A stretch of DNA of 64,000 nt, from assembly GCA_030268105.1 (NCBI GenBank), contig BSDZ01000078.1, positions 6,209,501-6,273,500 on the forward strand, in the 5' to 3' direction. Below are positions 49,890 through 62,100 of this stretch, piece by piece. Position numbers and translations under genes: made by a program. The stretch's first letter is position 1. Each line of letters starts with the position of its first letter. The notes under the pieces are model-generated. The model searched no databases, was not told the origin of the DNA, and was given only the letters and a program-made list of their open reading frames with translations. Source of the DNA: Volvox africanus (taxonomy: Eukaryota > Chlorophyta > Chlorophyceae > Chlamydomonadales > Volvocaceae).

Positions 49890-52800
49890 ATGGCACCTAC
49901 TTCGCCGATTCCACCGACGTCTATGAATAACTTTGATACTCCCGAGTATGACGCGCTTCAGCAGCAGAAGACCCAGCTAGGCGGGGCACAGCTTAGTGAA
50001 CGAGTGGCGCGCGATTGTCTTGAGAATGTTTTACTTCAATTTAATCTGGCGTTGCATGAGCACAAGGCACACACACGCACCCTCGTCGATGCCGTCGAAT
50101 CGTGCCTCGCGACGTGCATGGATGTCATTGAAATGCAATATCCCGCACGTGAGGATAATCCGGTCTCAGTCATCTCCTTGGACCACTGCAGCTGGGAGCA
50201 GGAAAAGCCCCCGGACCCTTGCAGCTTCGACTCATGGTTGCGGTCGGCCCTGCCGGAGAGCGCGCCAGCAACCGGTATCACTCCCCGTGGGGACAACTGG
50301 GTTATGCAACAGGTGGGCACCACGGATGGGACATAAAGATGTGGTTGTTAACGATTGGTGCACAGGGCCAGAACTCCCTGTACCTTATTCACTCATATCA
50401 TTCGGCGATGCACTACGCCTACCTTCTCCACCGACCATTTAGCAAGCAACGGGCAAATAGTCCCACGGAGAATAGCTAACTCCCTGCTAGCCGTACTCAG
50501 GACCCGGGATGAGTGCTGCTGACGACTGGGCGGGTTTCCTGCCAAGGCAGGATACAGTGATCGCTACAATGATCGCACGATGGGGTCGGATCGCCGGGGT
50601 CGAATCGGCGAACCTTAAGGAATGCGTGCTGTAGGTATACCCTAATGTACATCGGCACCACAAAGGCTGCGAGGGGTTGTGGTTGCAGGTTGGGTCAGGT
50701 CCACAGGGCGTAGTCATATGGGCTCTGGACCCCACCCTGGACCCGCCAAGTCCTTATACCCTCGCCTCCACATCTCTGCATTCCGGTATACGCACGGGAG
50801 TAGGTGGCTGGGAAGTGACTTGGCCGGCTGCATCGTGCGGCATAGCCACATTATAACGGCCGCTAAATACGGTCGGTTGTAGGTATAGAAGGAAAATGCG
50901 TGCACCCCTCCTGTTCTTTTCATGTGGCACTGGGCTGCTGCGACTTCCCGGAGCTGGATCGGCAACGGCCTGATTTAAGCGGCTTCCTTCCTTGAGCTGA
51001 AAGTCGCAATATCCAACTCCTAGGCACCACCCCAAGTCGCCCTACCATGTCCCTGAGAGTTTAATTATTGGGTTTAGGGTCCGTGACTTTCTGCCCCAGC
51101 CAAAAGCAGCCCGTGCGGAAGAGCAATTAAGCATGACAACAGGAAAGGCGAACGAGGGGCGGGTGGGAGAGATGCCTGCGGGATGTTGGCGAGGGAAGTT
51201 TGCCACAAGCAGGTAATGTTTTCAGCTGCCGCATCTGGATTGGGTCCGTGTCTAGATTGCTCCTCCGGCTCCGCAAGCCGTGTCATCAGCGGACTGGGGT
51301 GCGGCTGCGGGAGTGATGATTATGGTGCTTGTGGAGAGGCCCTTCCGTAAGGCCAGTCTCTTTGGGCCTGCGGGGCTTCTGGAACCTTTCTGATCCTCTT
51401 TCTCTGATTGGCCTGCCGATTCTCTTCTCTGCAGTTCCTAAATAAGCAGCCCAGCATTCATCGGACCACTTCTGCGCGTAGCATCGCCAGCACCGCTACC
51501 GCAGCCGCAGCCAACGCCGCTGCCGCAGTGGTTGATACTGAGGCATCGACCTCAACCGACCGACCGCAACGCGCCCCTGCCGTCGGGTATGCGCCAGGCA
51601 CCACCGGCGGCGACGGCGCCAGCGGCGGCGGCACCCGCCTACGCGCCGGCCTGTCCACAAGGTCTCTCCATCAGAGTGGCTCCAGGCGAAATGTGACAAA
51701 GTTAGAAACGCGCAAGGTGCTGACGCCGGAGCAGGAGCACCTGGAGGAGCAATTGCGACAGGAGCTGCAGCAGCGGAAGACGCAGGAGGAGATGAGCAGG
51801 CGGTTAGAACAGCGTGACGCGGAGGAGCGATCCAAGCTGGCAAGTCTGCGCAAGGAGCTCAAGGGCAAGGACTACACGTACGATCACAAGGTATCAAGGG
51901 AGCGCTAGCTATATGTAGTTAGTTACACGGCATGTGTTACCAGACAAAGCGCTAAGATGAAGCTCCTTAAGGAGAGGAACGGCAGCTGACCTCGACGATT
52001 CCGGGTCATGGGGTTTTCCACGCTTACGTTGGGTTTGGGTATGGAACTTCTCCCGCCCCGGCAATCCAATTGATTTGCTTATCTGTCATAAAAACACGCC
52101 GTCCTTCTCCTACGCCTGCCTGCCTCTCCCACCCGCCTCTGTCGGCCTGCAGGGTGAAGTGGTTATCCTCAACGAGTTTGACCCGGAGCGCACCCCTTTG
52201 GAGGCACTCTCGGGCCCCGGCTACAAGGTCGCGGGGCCCGAGGAAGCTATCCGTGCGGCGTCACCGAAGCGCCGTACCGCCCAACGCAACCTGTCCTCAC
52301 GCTCCGCTGCGTCGGCAGCGACAGCTGGGGGCACTGGCGACGGCTCCGCCAACGGCGCTGCCACGCGCACATTGAGTCCGACAGAGATGCGCAAAGAGCG
52401 TGATCGCCGTCTGGCGAACGACTTCAAGAAAATCACCCCTCGGACGCAGCCGTCCGCATTGGAGACGCTCATGCCGGCCGGTGGCGTTACGCTTCGGGGG
52501 TGGGTGCGCTTTCCGCCATGCGAGTTGTGCGCGTTACCACCTATCCCAGCTTCCTAGCTTGCTAGAAGGTTGGGATGGGCTTGGGCTTTGAGGGTCACGG
52601 AACGCAGCGGTCACATTCCTGAGATTTTGGTGGAGGGAGCGGAGAAAGATGGGGTCGTCGGGGCTGCTAGTTGACTGGTGGGTGGGAAGAGCATTGGGTA
52701 GCTATTCTACGTTAATGAGAGTACGAGTTTCGGTTTTAAGATGGCTCCTCGTGATGCGCCAACCAGGCCACACTGTGTCGTCATTGCAATAAAGCAATCC

Positions 52801-54815
52801 GCCGGACATGTAGAGGCGAATGTGGAGGTGGCGTTTAGCGGGTGTATATGCTTTGGGTATTTGATTGTGCGTGCTACGACATCCGTCCAGGATCATGGGG
52901 ATGCACTGCGGCAGCTGCGTGTCCTTTTGCCAATCTCCACCACCCGCTCCTGCTCTGACATGACCACCACCATCACAGTCGCTCACTGCACTTCCGATGG
53001 ATCCCTAGGAGAGATGGCAGGAGAGATGGCAGTTGCAGCCCCGTCCAACATACTGCATCACCTCTCCTAGTCCATGTGCATGTAATTGTTGGGCCCAGGC
53101 CGCCCCCCACCTGCTACATGCCATATCATCCACTGCTGGGCTGTTGTGCCATTCATATCTCGGTTGTCTTCACCCCATACTTCCTCCCGAGCCCCGCGCT
53201 TTGGCGCCGTCCGTTCTGATCGCTTGAAATTCCCCTCAGATTTACTTGCCCAACCTCGTGTTCAATTCCGCAGTGCCGGTGGCGCCACGAAGAGCGGTCC
53301 CTTGCGGCCCGCCATGGCTGGCATCACCCGCGAGGCGTACGCCAAGCAGGTCGCGAAGAAGGCCATGCAGGCGCAGGCTGAGGCCCATGGGTCGGTTTCT
53401 CCCATCAACCTGGGTGTGTCCGGCACGTTACCGAGGGATGGTCAGCCAATATCAGGTAACCGCAGCGGCGCCGGCGGCAGTGTTAACCCCTCTCTCCCCA
53501 CGGCCAAACATGCTGCCAGTTCTGCCGGTCGGCCCGCTGTACTAGACCCACTGGCAGCATACGGCGACACCCGTAACGACTTCTTGGCTGGCGCACGTCT
53601 GCGGCAGCAGCAGCAGGATAATCGCACCACTCGAGACTCTCTCCCGCTGGGGACCTCGGTGTCGATGGTGACCGGTGGCGGTGCAGCGGCAGTGCCGGCA
53701 ACGCCCGACGTTAACCTGTCGCTAACCTCCGCCAGCGACTGGGGTGTTCCGGGACATGGAAAGTCCTACGAGGCGCCAATGGCGCTGCCCCACACCAAGC
53801 CGACGGAAAAGCAGCTCGCAGAGACAGGTACGGCCAAAGCGAAGGACGGGGGAGGGGGCCGGAGATGAGACCATCAAAAAGTCGCTCCAGCTGAGTGGAA
53901 CCCGGGCCGACTTCGGTGGGCAGATAAGGATCTTTGGAAGGGGGTTGTAAGGAAACTCAAGGGGTGAAAGAAAGGAAGTATATAGAAGAAGCGGGAGATA
54001 AATCCCTCCACTGGTTGAGGGTGTATCTGCCCCCGATGTTGATGGACGGTGAGGAACCCGGTTATAGTGACTTGCGAGCTGACCAGGAGTGGAGTTGAGG
54101 CCGCCGTTGATCCGGCAGATTCCACTGGATGCTGGCGGTGGGTGCTGAACCCGGGAAAATCACTGATTTCGAAGAAGTCAACATGGGTGAACGGATGAGG
54201 GTGCCCCGAAATACAGGAGAAGGTTAGGGACTGCCAGGTAGTGGCCACGGGTGAAGCAAAGTCCCCCTATCCCACTCACATAAGAACTTAGCCAGGATCA
54301 AGGCAAGTCTATACGTAGCCGGTGGAGAGTGGAATGGGCGGGTCACAATGGGGCATGTGTCTCGTTTGCGTTTCGTGTAACCATGCGTCCTAAACCTTTG
54401 GGCACGCCTTTCCTGACGCCTTTTGCACTCAACCTTTCATCTTGTACCCTGCGCCTGTGCATGTGCAGGGGCGGAGTACTTAATATATACTTATTCCTGG
54501 CTTAGTCACGGCCTATCCCTTGGCCCACAATGCCAGACAAGCCTGTGCATTCCTCTCTTCCCATATCTCGCGTCAAGTTTTGACTTTATTATGACTCTTC
54601 TGGCTTTTTGCCGTAGGGTTCTGTGACCGGATCCTTTGTTTACTCCCCCCCCCTTTTTGTTAATTGCTTGACGCACTGCTGCAGTTGGCCGGACGGAGCG
54701 CCTGCCGCGTGATCGGGCGCCCCTGCCCACTCTGGCCCCGCCGCTGTCGCCGCTAAAGGCGGGGGCGCCCAAGCCCACAGATCGACTGCAATTCCATTCC
54801 ATCCTGGCGGAGTGA
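49890..54815 (+). CDS. Hypothetical coiled-coil protein (possible ciliary C2orf81/DUF4639-like)
   Basis: The ATG at 49890 opens the gene. Exons: 49890-50312, one starting at 50491 with an unresolved 3' end before 50640, 51435-51890, 52153-52480, 53240-53827 and 54685-54815 (stop 54813-54815). The last four exons join in phase; the product is about 680 residues. Exon 1 is helical with a Cys/Trp/acid segment ending in PPDPCSFDSWLRSALP. Exon 3 has an Ala/Thr/Gly-rich linker then a charged coiled coil (EQEHLEEQLRQELQQRK), ending KGKDYTYDHK, which continues into GEVVILNEFDPER in exon 4. Later parts are Ala/Gly/Ser-rich and disordered. The DSW-containing N-terminus recalls vertebrate C2orf81, from memory and without alignment, so that link is weak. 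Confidence 0.6.
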
Positions 54816-56765
54816 CCTCGCTGCGTTAGGGGAGGGTCCTTAGGGTGGATCAGTGAGAACGCACAGTGCGGTGTCTATGCGGCAGGAAGATGGGTTTGGT
54901 TGGGTGGCGGCTGGGAAGGGTTGTGGGGAGCAGCAGGAACGCTCGAACGTCAACGTGCCGTTTCTCACATACCTTTTCCTGGTTTTCCCCCCGCCTATCT
55001 CATCATCTTCCGGCGCTTACAGAACTCGCTGGATTTGAGATTTTCAGGGGCTTTTGTGCTGGATGGAGATGGGCGGGTTGCATTAGTCTGGTTGACCCTG
55101 TGAACGTAGTCCAGTAGCTTATGACAGACGCCTGGCGACCATATCAGATGTGCAGATGGAACTGGGTTCCGCGACGGCTTTAGGGGTCAAAGGCCCACAA
55201 CTGGACATCGGCAATGCTTATTTAGACGTGTTGTCTTTGAGCTCCTGGATCCGGGCTGCTCTGGGAAGGTGCAGGTGCTGCGTGAGTTGACGAGTGTTAT
55301 TCCAGCAGGTCGCTTTGGTTAAACATGTATATCTTTAATTTGTGTGCACGTTCCCCGTTGTTCAGTTGTATACGTATGAAGGTTACGTAGGATGGGGCCC
55401 TGAGCCTGTTTGAAGGACACCCGTTTGTATACCCGGTTTTGATCCGTTCGAGGACCAAAGGATAGGGTTATGTCAAGGAATTCTGTGGGGACCGTATTGT
55501 GGGGACTGTACCGTGAGCACTGTACATCTCTACATGCAGTAAAGGTCTGTGAGCAACATAAATGGGATAAAGCTCTGTAGGTAGCATCGGCATTCTCGCA
55601 AGGTTATAACGAACCCTAAAATTTCGTGTTCTCCCGTGCCCTAGTTATTTGCGGCGGACATTATTTGCCAGTTAGTCAACCCGACAAAAGATCTGAGTTC
55701 GGATAAGTCTTTGGGAGTCATCCAGGTTCATGTGGCTTCGGTTTTCTTTGGATCCATTCGATAACCATCTTTGCTCACAATGTGTACACTGGATCATCTC
55801 AGGGACTCCTGGGGAACTCCACTACTCCAGGGGACCCCTAAAATCCCTAAGGCCCAAGAGGCCCGCCATCATTCCCGTCATCCCAGGGATGGAATGGCGG
55901 AGTGGCAGCAAGCAGCCTACCGTGTTTCTTTCTATATATGAGCTTGGGAGGGATTGGCAGGGTGCTTACGTTAAAATTCCGTCATTAATCGGTTCACTTG
56001 AGACTTGTCACTAGTGCGCGGTATCGTTCCCTTTCATGACCAAAGAGGTACGTCGGTTTCATGCAGTATCTTTGTGCCTTCCCACATGCCTCCATAGCCC
56101 ACTGCGCCTCCTTCACATCAGTAACAGCAACACCACCCTGCCCATACTTTTATCCTACTTGCCAAAATCTTCGCGATTGCAGCAGGCCCTTTCTTATAAT
56201 ACGTGCATCTATGCTGCCAAGAACGGATGCCTCGTGTGGGAAACGCCTTAGGACCGCTTTATGGTGATGGATTTGATGTTCGCATACAGCGGGTATTATC
56301 TTAAGCTGCTTTGTTTACCTGTTCAAAAGCAATTAAAGGAGATTATTTACTGCCTATTCAATCGAATGAGTTCCACATAGTTGCAAGAGCATAGCCTTGG
56401 CAGGTTTCTTACCGCCGTGCTCCCAGGCACAGTACTATCAAAGGCAAGGTATTGCCAGGCCGTATAAACGGTCAACGGTCATGAGCCGCTTGGCTACTTG
56501 GAGTCGCAATGCAAATTGGAAAGAGAATACTGATACATCACATTAAATGTGAGCGAGACAGATTTGTAACTTCAGGTCTTGTGCATGAACGTCGCCTGTT
56601 CCCGTCAGATGTCGAATAGCGTCGGATGCTGATTATGGGCGCAGAAATCCTTCTTTAGCAGCTCGCCTAGGTCCCGTAAAGTTATTGTGCACATATTGAG
56701 AGAAACGTTTCACTGCCCGTCGACATTCTCGATTAATCGCTTAGTTCGGTGCTTGGGCCTAGTAA
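54816..56765. other. Spacer without supported genes
   Basis: Lies between two plus-strand genes and should contain a 3' untranslated region and the promoter of the RING gene. A short pair of near-direct repeats (TGTGGGGAC followed by GT/TGTACC) occurs around 55486-55515. An open frame at 55730-56014 has no motif. Nothing else was seen. Confidence 0.5.
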
Positions 56766-58457
56766 ATGGACGAATTTCAGTACGCTCAGGAGGTTCCAGC
56801 TGATCTCTTATGCTCTGTTTGCTATCATCCCTTGTGTGACCCGCGCTGCTGCCCTCGCTGCCAAAAAGCCTTTTGCTCAGGATGTATTACCACGTGGGCA
56901 TCGACCCAGAAGCGCAAAGATTTGCCCCTCTCCTGCCCCTACTGCCGCGCGAAGCTGCGTTTGTCGCAGCTATTCCGGGCGGAAGCCCTTTCCGTGCGCC
57001 TTGGAGACCTGCACGTGCTCTGCCCCTACGACTGCTCAGGCACGATCCGCCGAGCCGATCTTGCCAACCACCTCGCATGTCTCTGCCCTAGGCTACCTGT
57101 ACCATGCCCCGACTGCGGTGTGAGCGTGTTCCGTGGAGAGCTCGCTGCCCACGTTGGCGCGCCAAGTTGCCACAACCGCCGGCTGGCATGTCCCAACCAG
57201 CCCCTGGGCTGTCAGGCGCAGTTTCAGCTACTGGACATGCAGTACCATGCCATGCAATGTCCGTATGAACCTTTAGAGTGCCGCCACTGCCATGCCACAG
57301 TGCTCCGGGGTCAGGCGGAGGATCACTGCTGGGTGGCTTGCCCGGCATTGTGTCCCTGCCCCAACCGCTGCTTCGGCTGCGCCTATGTAGCGCCGTCCCT
57401 GGAGCACTTAGCAGATCATGTGGTACGGAATTGCCAGTACGCCGAGTCCTCCACTTACATGGCCCGTATGTGTGGAGCACTCGGCACGGGTGACCCAATG
57501 TACGGCGGCGGCGGCAGATTTCGGAGCAAGCTCAGCAGCGGCGGCCATTCGCATCTGCCGACTCCTCACCCGCAATTTCCCCATTTGGACGAGCGTCGGT
57601 CGAGTCACGAGACGCATCGTTCATCGACGGCAGGGCGACTGTGTGGCATGCGGGAGAGCGCTCCGGGTTCAGCAGCGGCAGGGGGCGTGTGGTGCGATGG
57701 GTTGTTCGTGCCAGCCTCCTTGTACCCGAATGGCCTTCTGGAGCCCCAATCACGACTGCTGCCGCCAGGCGGTCCCGCCAGTGGCAATGGTGGCGGTGGG
57801 GAGAGCAGCTCTGGGTCAGCGAAGGCGCCGGCGCCCTGGCCCTGGGCAACGGACTCAACGGGGGAAGTCAGCGACGCAGCGACCGTGGCCCTTACAAAGC
57901 ACTTTGTCCCCGCACCAAACGCGGACCAGCTGCGGCAAAATCTCCAGCTTCGGCGACAGGAGCAGCACCAGCAGCAGATATGGGAAGCTAAAGCGGCTTC
58001 GGTAGTAGTTCCGGAGCGTTATCGCAGGTTGCTACGGTTAGTGCGTGGCGAGGAAGAAATCAGTGAAGAAGATCCTAGGCAGGGGGAGCACCAGCCACAG
58101 ATGGACGTGGATGTCAGTGGGCAAGACCGTGGGTTAGAAAGCGCGGGTGAAGCTGTCACTGGCGGTGATCTAATCATGCAGGATGCCGTAGGCGGCAGTG
58201 GCAGTGGCAGTGGCAGCGGCAGCGTCGGTAGTGGCGCCCGCGGTCCGGCTCTCAAGTTGGAATTGGAGCTGCCGCCACCAGAGGCCTTCTGGTGGCATCC
58301 TGTTGCCACTGCAGACGGACCGACCCATGGGTCTGAGACGCCGCCGCTATCGAAGACAGCGGTAGGCGGGCACGAAGACCTTGATCCTGCATCGACATCA
58401 GCCCCAGTTTTCCATATAGTGGAAAGTGTGGACACATCGGTGAGTTGCCGAGCGTAG
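56766..58457 (+). CDS. RING finger / TRAF-type zinc-finger protein (putative E3 ubiquitin ligase)
   Basis: A 563-codon frame starts at the ATG at 56766. Residues 16-60 form a RING: CSVC, then CCPRCQKAF, CSGC, and CPYC. The usual His ligand position is taken by the CPRC arrangement, as in TRIM37-like RINGs. Residues about 78-220 contain repeated Cys/His units typical of TRAF-type zinc fingers (CPYDCSG, CPDCG, CPNQPLGC, CPYEPLECRHC, CPNRCFGCAY). The remainder is Gly/Ser/Gln-rich and acidic with a Ser-Gly run near residue 480, probably disordered. By family, such proteins transfer ubiquitin as E3 ligases. The frame ends six codons after a strong donor (ATCG/GTGAGT, exon end 58439, phase 0), so it may instead splice into downstream exons; no TRAF/MATH domain is seen within it. 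Confidence 0.85.
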   Translation: MDEFQYAQEVPADLLCSVCYHPLCDPRCCPRCQKAFCSGCITTWASTQKRKDLPLSCPYCRAKLRLSQLFRAEALSVRLGDLHVLCPYDCSGTIRRADLANHLACLCPRLPVPCPDCGVSVFRGELAAHVGAPSCHNRRLACPNQPLGCQAQFQLLDMQYHAMQCPYEPLECRHCHATVLRGQAEDHCWVACPALCPCPNRCFGCAYVAPSLEHLADHVVRNCQYAESSTYMARMCGALGTGDPMYGGGGRFRSKLSSGGHSHLPTPHPQFPHLDERRSSHETHRSSTAGRLCGMRESAPGSAAAGGVWCDGLFVPASLYPNGLLEPQSRLLPPGGPASGNGGGGESSSGSAKAPAPWPWATDSTGEVSDAATVALTKHFVPAPNADQLRQNLQLRRQEQHQQQIWEAKAASVVVPERYRRLLRLVRGEEEISEEDPRQGEHQPQMDVDVSGQDRGLESAGEAVTGGDLIMQDAVGGSGSGSGSGSVGSGARGPALKLELELPPPEAFWWHPVATADGPTHGSETPPLSKTAVGGHEDLDPASTSAPVFHIVESVDTSVSCRA

Positions 58458-59101
58458 CATGTTAAGGCTGTGATTGCGCGGGAACGAGTTGCGCTGTCTG
58501 CAAGTCCTTCCTTGGGTTGATATATACAGTACTATCGGTTACGCAAGTCTGGGAAAGCTGATGCGAGGCTCAGGTGCTCGAGTGTGTTATCACAATCCTA
58601 CCGTTGAGTTGTGTCACCCGCAGCCCACACTCTACTTTCCTCGATCACAAGCTGTTCAGCTATGGCCATGTTCCCACCCATGTCCCGCCCGCTCCGGGTA
58701 GCGACAGACGGATGTGTGATAGATGCGCAAGGAATAGACTCGCATGCTCCAGTTCCCGGAGCCGGGCCCAATGTGCAGGTACCCAATCAGTGCTACATTC
58801 TGCTTCTTGCCACTCCTCATGCCCCGTTGGCAAGAGTCAATCGCTCTCAAGCCTGCACTTAAATCGTCCCCATACAGCCTGCCCGGGCCTGCTCGCCTTT
58901 CTTGCCTGCCTTTCCTACCTGCCCTTGCACTCTTGTAATAAGTGACGTAAAAAAAGGCACAATAATTCTAAGGGCGTAAGGGTTTTGGAGGGTTGGATGC
59001 CTTTTGGCTTCTGAGTCGAAGGCCACGTGTATGTTACGTGTGCTTTCCCGTGACGCCTCCATCGACCGGTCGCTATCGCACAACCTGCGGACAATGTGAA
59101 G

Positions 59102-62100
59102 GCGCACGCTGACCACCTGACGTTGTCGTCCGCCACCGTTTATGGCACCCTCATCGACCTGATGGCACGGCTGTACGAACGCGGCGGCGTTGACGGCAGC
59201 GGCGGCGGTGGCACAACGGCCGTCCTCTACGGCATCGACAACGAGATTCCACGACCGGAAGCAGGCAGGCGGGACTTTCAGTTGTTACAGCTGTACGAGG
59301 GGAACGACAACAATATAATCGATCTGCCATGTAAGCAGAGGCAGTTTGCTGGCCAGGGCTGGGACAATGCCTTCCGAGGGATGCGACTATGGTTGTTATG
59401 AACAAATATTACGTTGACAAGTGGATGCGGATAGAGTGGAGCGGGTGTTTAATTGAGCGGGTGTTTGTCATTAAGTTATGGTTTTCATATCGCCTTTTAT
59501 GTAGAGTATGTTATATCATATCTACACACACATACATATTTATAGGGTTTTCCTTCTTCTGGGGTTCAACTCTCTCTTTCTCTCATGAGTTGCGGATAAT
59601 AGTTGTGCTGGGCTTGAATGCTTAGGCCCCCTGCATGCGTACGCATGTTTACATCTTTCACCTCAGCCCGCCAGTACCAATCACCCTCATCTCGCGCCGC
59701 GCACCGCACCCCCTTCCCCACACCTCAGCTTGCGATACGGCGCTCCACCACGGCCACCGGGCCTTTTGGGCCCTGGGCTTGCTCCGCCTGACTCGCCGCC
59801 TGTGGCCCTCCGCCTCCCTGCACTGGCGTTCCCTGGCGGCTCTCAATGACCTCGTCACCGCCCTCGCCAGGAACCTGTTGGGAAGGGTGGTGGAGGTGAT
59901 AAGTTGCGAACTGGTGCAGGTGCGTGTCTGTGTAGTGATGGTGATGGCTGAGAGTGTACTTTGGGATTTTACTCACCGGGCCTTTTGGGCCGACACCCAT
60001 TCGTTACGAGATGTCGGGTGCAGTGCTGGATGTGGGGAATGTGGTGGAGGAGATGGACGCAAGGGCTCCACGGTTCTCGCAGCGGGTTCAGCGCCGAATT
60101 GTTGCTCGTGTGAAATGGTTTTTCATCTTACGGATCTGGGTTATGGAGAGATGCACCCGTGCTCCACCTGCTCCAGTAAGAGACCAGCAGGTTTCGGAGC
60201 GGAGCGATTGTCTGTATTAGTCTCAAAATAGTGGATTTTGGTAAGGGTGAGCGCAGAGGGATCGGAGATCTAGAGAATCTTAGATTTCCCGTAATTTTCA
60301 ACGCCGGCGTCCCGAGGGGCTAAGGCAGCCGAACTTCTGCGTCTGTGTGTCTGTCCGTAATGGGAGCACCTCAGACAAAAGCTAGCTGCCAATCAAAACC
60401 GCCGCGATAACGCCTAACTCCCACCCAAGCAGGAATCATCCCCTATGGGAGAGGGTGACATCATCCTTGCGGTGCAGGTGGGATTATACTCTGGGATGGG
60501 AAGGGGGGGATCGGGGGCGGGTTCAAGCGGGGTCGCCTGTGAGCCGGCGTGGCAATGCACTTGAGCCGCTTGAGTGCGGGGAAGACGTGGGGGGCAGTTG
60601 GACTTGGCGGGTTATTGGAGCCAGCGTGTGTATGTGTATCTGTGTGTGCAGGTGTGTGCGTATCTTGCTGATTTGCCATCAACGCAGCAGCCCAAATAAG
60701 GGGTCTTGTAATGAATGCTGCTCGCCAGTCTATGGGTACATTTGTTTGTGCCGTCTTACGGAAGTTTGTATCCCTGCAGCTGCGCGCCCCACCACCCAAT
60801 ATCCCGAACCCCCGATACAACCCCGAATCCGACCCCCAGAATCTTTTCCCCAGCCCTCTAACGGCGGAGGCTCTGGAGTCGATACGGCAAGTCCTCCAAA
60901 TGTATGATGACATATTTTTTGAGTCAGAGATATGGCTGGAGGGTTGGTCGACCCTCCGCGTCAAGTTGGAGCTGGGGCTGGACCTGGGGCGCGTGGCGTG
61001 TTTGGTGGGGCAGTACACTCCGCTGCACGTGAGTAGGGCGGGGACATCCGGAGTGGTTACCCTAGGGTTGGGTAGGGAAGGGGGAAGGGAGAAGAGGGGA
61101 GGGCGCCTCTTTAATCAGAGCGCGGGTCGATCGCCGGCGCACAAATCGACGCCCTATCAGGGAAAGAGCGGGAGATTGGCTACGTGGAGATTGGTGTGTT
61201 TCAGCGGCGCAGACTGAGCTCTACGAGGTTTCAGCGTCCGTCACTAATCCTCCTGTTGTACACAAGTGCCTGGTCGGGGGCATAATCCCCCTCCCCAGTA
61301 CCCATCGGCATTGAGGATATTGTGGTGGCACATCTACCCCCATTGCCTTCCCCCTTAAATGGCAGGGTCATTTCGTGGCTGGAGAAGACGACCCCGAGAG
61401 CGAGGAGGGAGAGGAGGCCCGAGACGATGACAGCGATGATAGCGATGACAGCGACAGCGATGACAGCGATGACGATGATGATGATGACGATGACGATGAT
61501 GGCGATGATGGCGATATGGAAGAAGATGAAGAGTCGTCAGAAGAAGAATGGGCTTCTGACAGCACCAACGACAACGACTCGGATAACGGAGACATCGAAG
61601 AAGTTCCCCGTCGCCGCACTCTCGCCACCAATGATCGCCGCAGCAGGCCTCGCCGCAGCGACGGCAGCAGCAGCAATGGCGACGGCTCGCTGCCGCCTCT
61701 CGAGCACCCGGACCCCGAAGGCCCGAGGGGTCACCGCGCCGGCGGTAGCACTGCTGCTGCAAGCAGTCGCAATGCCGGCGGTAGCGTGAATAATGGCGGC
61801 ATCCGGGCGCCTGTCATGGGGTTATTGAACAACGCGCGGCTGCGGTTTCAGAGCCTGAGGCTGGACCTGAGAGCTTTTGGCAGGGGCGGCAGAGGGGGCG
61901 GCAGAGGTCGCCCCAATGCGTGGGGGAGTGACGACAGCGACTCATCTTCGGACGAGTGGGAGAGCATGAGCGAGGAGGTGCGTGTGTATGTGTGCGTGCG
62001 TTACTTACACAGACAGACACCGATAACCAAACGATGGTAGCGGGATAAAAACGTCTTTTGTGGCCACTTTTGCGGTCAGGTGTGCATTTGGGCAGATGAG

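Noticed and set aside
51458..51868. Long minus-strand frames rich in Arg, Ala and Cys
   Set aside because: Antisense shadows of the Ala/Thr/Gly-rich exon at 51435-51890.
61322..61789. Met/Thr-rich and Ser-rich frames over the GAT/GAC repeat
   Set aside because: They are alternative readings of a trinucleotide-like repeat; only the Asp/Ser frame has matching exon borders.
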